Source: Emticicia aquatilis (GTDB lineage Bacteria > Bacteroidota > Bacteroidia > Cytophagales > Spirosomataceae). From it: a DNA stretch of 64,000 nucleotides. Positions 62,810-64,000 of this stretch are shown here, piece after piece. The notes under the pieces are model-generated. The model saw nothing but the letters and a program-made list of their open reading frames with translations, was not told the origin of the DNA and ran no database searches. Every line of letters begins with the position of its first letter. Position 1 is the first letter of the stretch. A program made the position numbers and the translations under genes. The DNA lies in assembly GCF_014644295.1 (NCBI RefSeq), contig NZ_BMKK01000006.1, positions 310,001 to 374,000 of the forward strand, written 5' to 3'.

Positions 62810-63467
62810 ATAACTCTTTTATCTTGATACTCTTAAACGACACCATATCGCCGTGGTCTTGAAGGGCTATTTTGCCTTTTGCGTGGGCTTTTGCAAACTC
62901 CCAGTTGGCAAATTTACTTTTAGCTACCATCACTTGCCAGTCGGTGCTACCGTATTCGTATTCAACCATTTTCTTGCCATTTAGCCAATGTTCAACGTGG
63001 TTATCTTTTACTATGATTTTACCAGTATTCCACTGCCCTGCTGGCTTTACAACGGTTAGGTCGGCAGGCACTTGCATATCGTAGTTTGCAGCGGTTTTCT
63101 GTACATCCTTAATCGGCGAAGGATAATTCTTATCATCAATGATTTGATACTCCGGCCCTGACATGTAAGAAGCTTGAGCTTCTGGTGTTTCCAAAACTTT
63201 ATAGATTACACCGCTATTACCTTTTGGGGCGGCTTTAAATTCAAAAGTTAGTTCAAAGTCTTCGTATTCTTTATCGGTCACTAAATCACCATTGCCACCG
63301 TGTGTCATCAATATACCATCCATCACATGCCAGCCTTTCACAGTCGTTTCGTGCCAAGTATGCCAGCCTTTGGTCGTTTTACCGTCAAATAAGTTTACCG
63401 TTTTGCCTTTTTGGGCATAAGCAAATGTGCTACAAGCAACAAGTGCCAAAACCATTACTTTTTTCAT
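62808..63467 (-). CDS. DUF1080 / 3-keto-disaccharide hydrolase
   Basis: 219 residues with a signal peptide to AYAQ (19). The concanavalin-like fold of DUF1080 is indicated by VNLFDGKTTKGWHTW at the start, FELTFEFKAAPKGNSGVIYKV, GPEYQIIDDKNY and KGKIALQDHGDMVSFKSIKIKEL at the end. Members hydrolyse 3-keto-O-glycosides made by GMC or Gfo/Idh oxidoreductases. None of those partners is within the window. Export is consistent with extracellular sugar metabolism typical of this phylum. Confidence 0.9.
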   Translation of the reverse strand: MKKVMVLALVACSTFAYAQKGKTVNLFDGKTTKGWHTWHETTVKGWHVMDGILMTHGGNGDLVTDKEYEDFELTFEFKAAPKGNSGVIYKVLETPEAQASYMSGPEYQIIDDKNYPSPIKDVQKTAANYDMQVPADLTVVKPAGQWNTGKIIVKDNHVEHWLNGKKMVEYEYGSTDWQVMVAKSKFANWEFAKAHAKGKIALQDHGDMVSFKSIKIKEL

Positions 63468-63588
63468 TGTTTTAGAGAGTTGAATTTTAAAATTTTTGAA
63501 AGACCTACTTTATATCTTTGAAAGTTTTTAAAATTAAGAAGATGCTTTTGAATTAGCAAATTTGTAGGAGCGTATTAGTCAAACAGAG

Positions 63589-64000
63589 TTATTTACCAAC
63601 AGATAAATTACCAGTGTTTTTTTCTTCAACTATTTTAAGTAAAAGAATCGTTCTGGCACTACCAATCGAAATGGCTGTTGTAGGAGAGGTAAAAACAGTT
63701 TCGTAAATATTAAATGCCTTATTGAGTTTTTCACCAAAGACTTTGTAGTTGCCAGTTTTGTCACCCAATACAACTTGACCATTACAGGCTGAATAAATTT
63801 CGTATTTTTCGTTGGCTACACGGCCCCAAAGCAAACCAGAAGTAGGAATCTCTAACTTTTGCGTTTGGTTGTGAATACGGCCTTTTTTGCCCATCCAGCC
63901 GCCCATTGCAATAAAGTCTTTCGAGTTTTCAAACTGAATTTCGTGGAAGATGCTATTGCCTATTTTTTGTTTCTTTTCCCACTGCTCATTTTCAAAAGCA
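63589..64000 (-). CDS. Hypothetical protein, partial (start beyond window)
   Basis: The frame is open from the right edge (64000) to the stop at 63589, giving at least 137 residues; an internal ATG exists at 63906 but the frame continues unbroken upstream, so this is the C-terminal part of a longer gene. The visible sequence (EIQFENSKDFIAMGGWMGKKGRIHNQTQ... ATSGLLWGRVA-like, VVLGDKTGNYKVFG) is beta-rich, with a Lys-rich end. I do not recognise it. It is upstream of and in line with the DUF1080 gene. Confidence 0.5.
   Translation of the reverse strand, partial: AFENEQWEKKQKIGNSIFHEIQFENSKDFIAMGGWMGKKGRIHNQTQKLEIPTSGLLWGRVANEKYEIYSACNGQVVLGDKTGNYKVFGEKLNKAFNIYETVFTSPTTAISIGSARTILLLKIVEEKNTGNLSVGK

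Overview
The window looks like chromosomal DNA of a Bacteroidota bacterium, most likely order Cytophagales (an Emticicia/Spirosomaceae-like organism; the genus is a guess). The signs are moderate AT-richness, promoters of the TTTG-N19-TAnnTTTG type, almost no Shine-Dalgarno sequences, a gliding/type IX secretion lipoprotein (GldJ), a remnant of a type IX C-terminal sorting domain, a TonB-dependent receptor paired with a DUF4249 lipoprotein, and Bacteroidota-typical families (DUF4175, SPOR lipoprotein, NamZ/DUF1343, DUF1080). No prophage, complete insertion sequence, plasmid gene or CRISPR array is visible.

Layout. 1-6.7 kb: partial RNA cytosine methyltransferase, class D beta-lactamase, NUMOD4/HNH-like protein, two metallo-beta-lactamase-fold hydrolases, RecG. 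6.7-7.1 kb: a tRNA-His gene flanked by two broken partial copies of itself. 7.2-16.6 kb: TonB-C/TPR protein, NamZ, then a lipid block (acyl-ACP desaturase, PlsC, FabD, acyl-CoA ligase) with a SPOR lipoprotein and a peroxiredoxin-thioredoxin-DUF6952 operon inside it. 16.8-26.4 kb: glycan assembly genes (four family-2 glycosyltransferases, a polytopic membrane protein, a FAD oxidoreductase), interrupted by about 2.2 kb that carries an SGNH lipoprotein and gene debris. 26.4-29.6 kb: SemiSWEET, FabI, acyl-CoA dehydrogenase with a two-operator promoter. 29.8-35.1 kb: a GH78-type rhamnosidase that has lost its catalytic domain, divergent from a TonB receptor/DUF4249 pair. 35.2-44.6 kb: radical SAM protein, AccD, a MORN metalloprotease, a TPR protein, a DnaA-box-rich intergenic region, a Big_5 lipoprotein, MnmG and a near-consensus parS site. 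44.9-57.7 kb: DUF4175, exonuclease III, ComF, GldJ, Mfd, PPK2, MsrA and an iodotyrosine-deiodinase-like nitroreductase with an in-frame stop. 58-64 kb: twin lipoproteins, an envelope operon (signal-peptide protein, YidD, two TPR proteins with membrane tails), an outer-membrane barrel protein, a DUF1080 hydrolase and a partial gene.

How the genes fit together. Most of the window is housekeeping: fatty-acid synthesis and breakdown (FabD, FabI, AccD, desaturase, PlsC, ligase, dehydrogenase), DNA repair (RecG, Mfd, ExoIII), RNA modification (MnmG, RNA methyltransferase, tRNA-His) and envelope building (glycosyltransferases, YidD, lipoproteins). The unusual content is mostly non-coding or decayed: a constant-loop hairpin family, a self-fragmented tRNA locus, a candidate origin/parS region, a dual-operator promoter, an internally deleted glycosidase, and 3'-end gene debris bordering an apparent insertion. 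I did not find a convincing new defence or mobile system.
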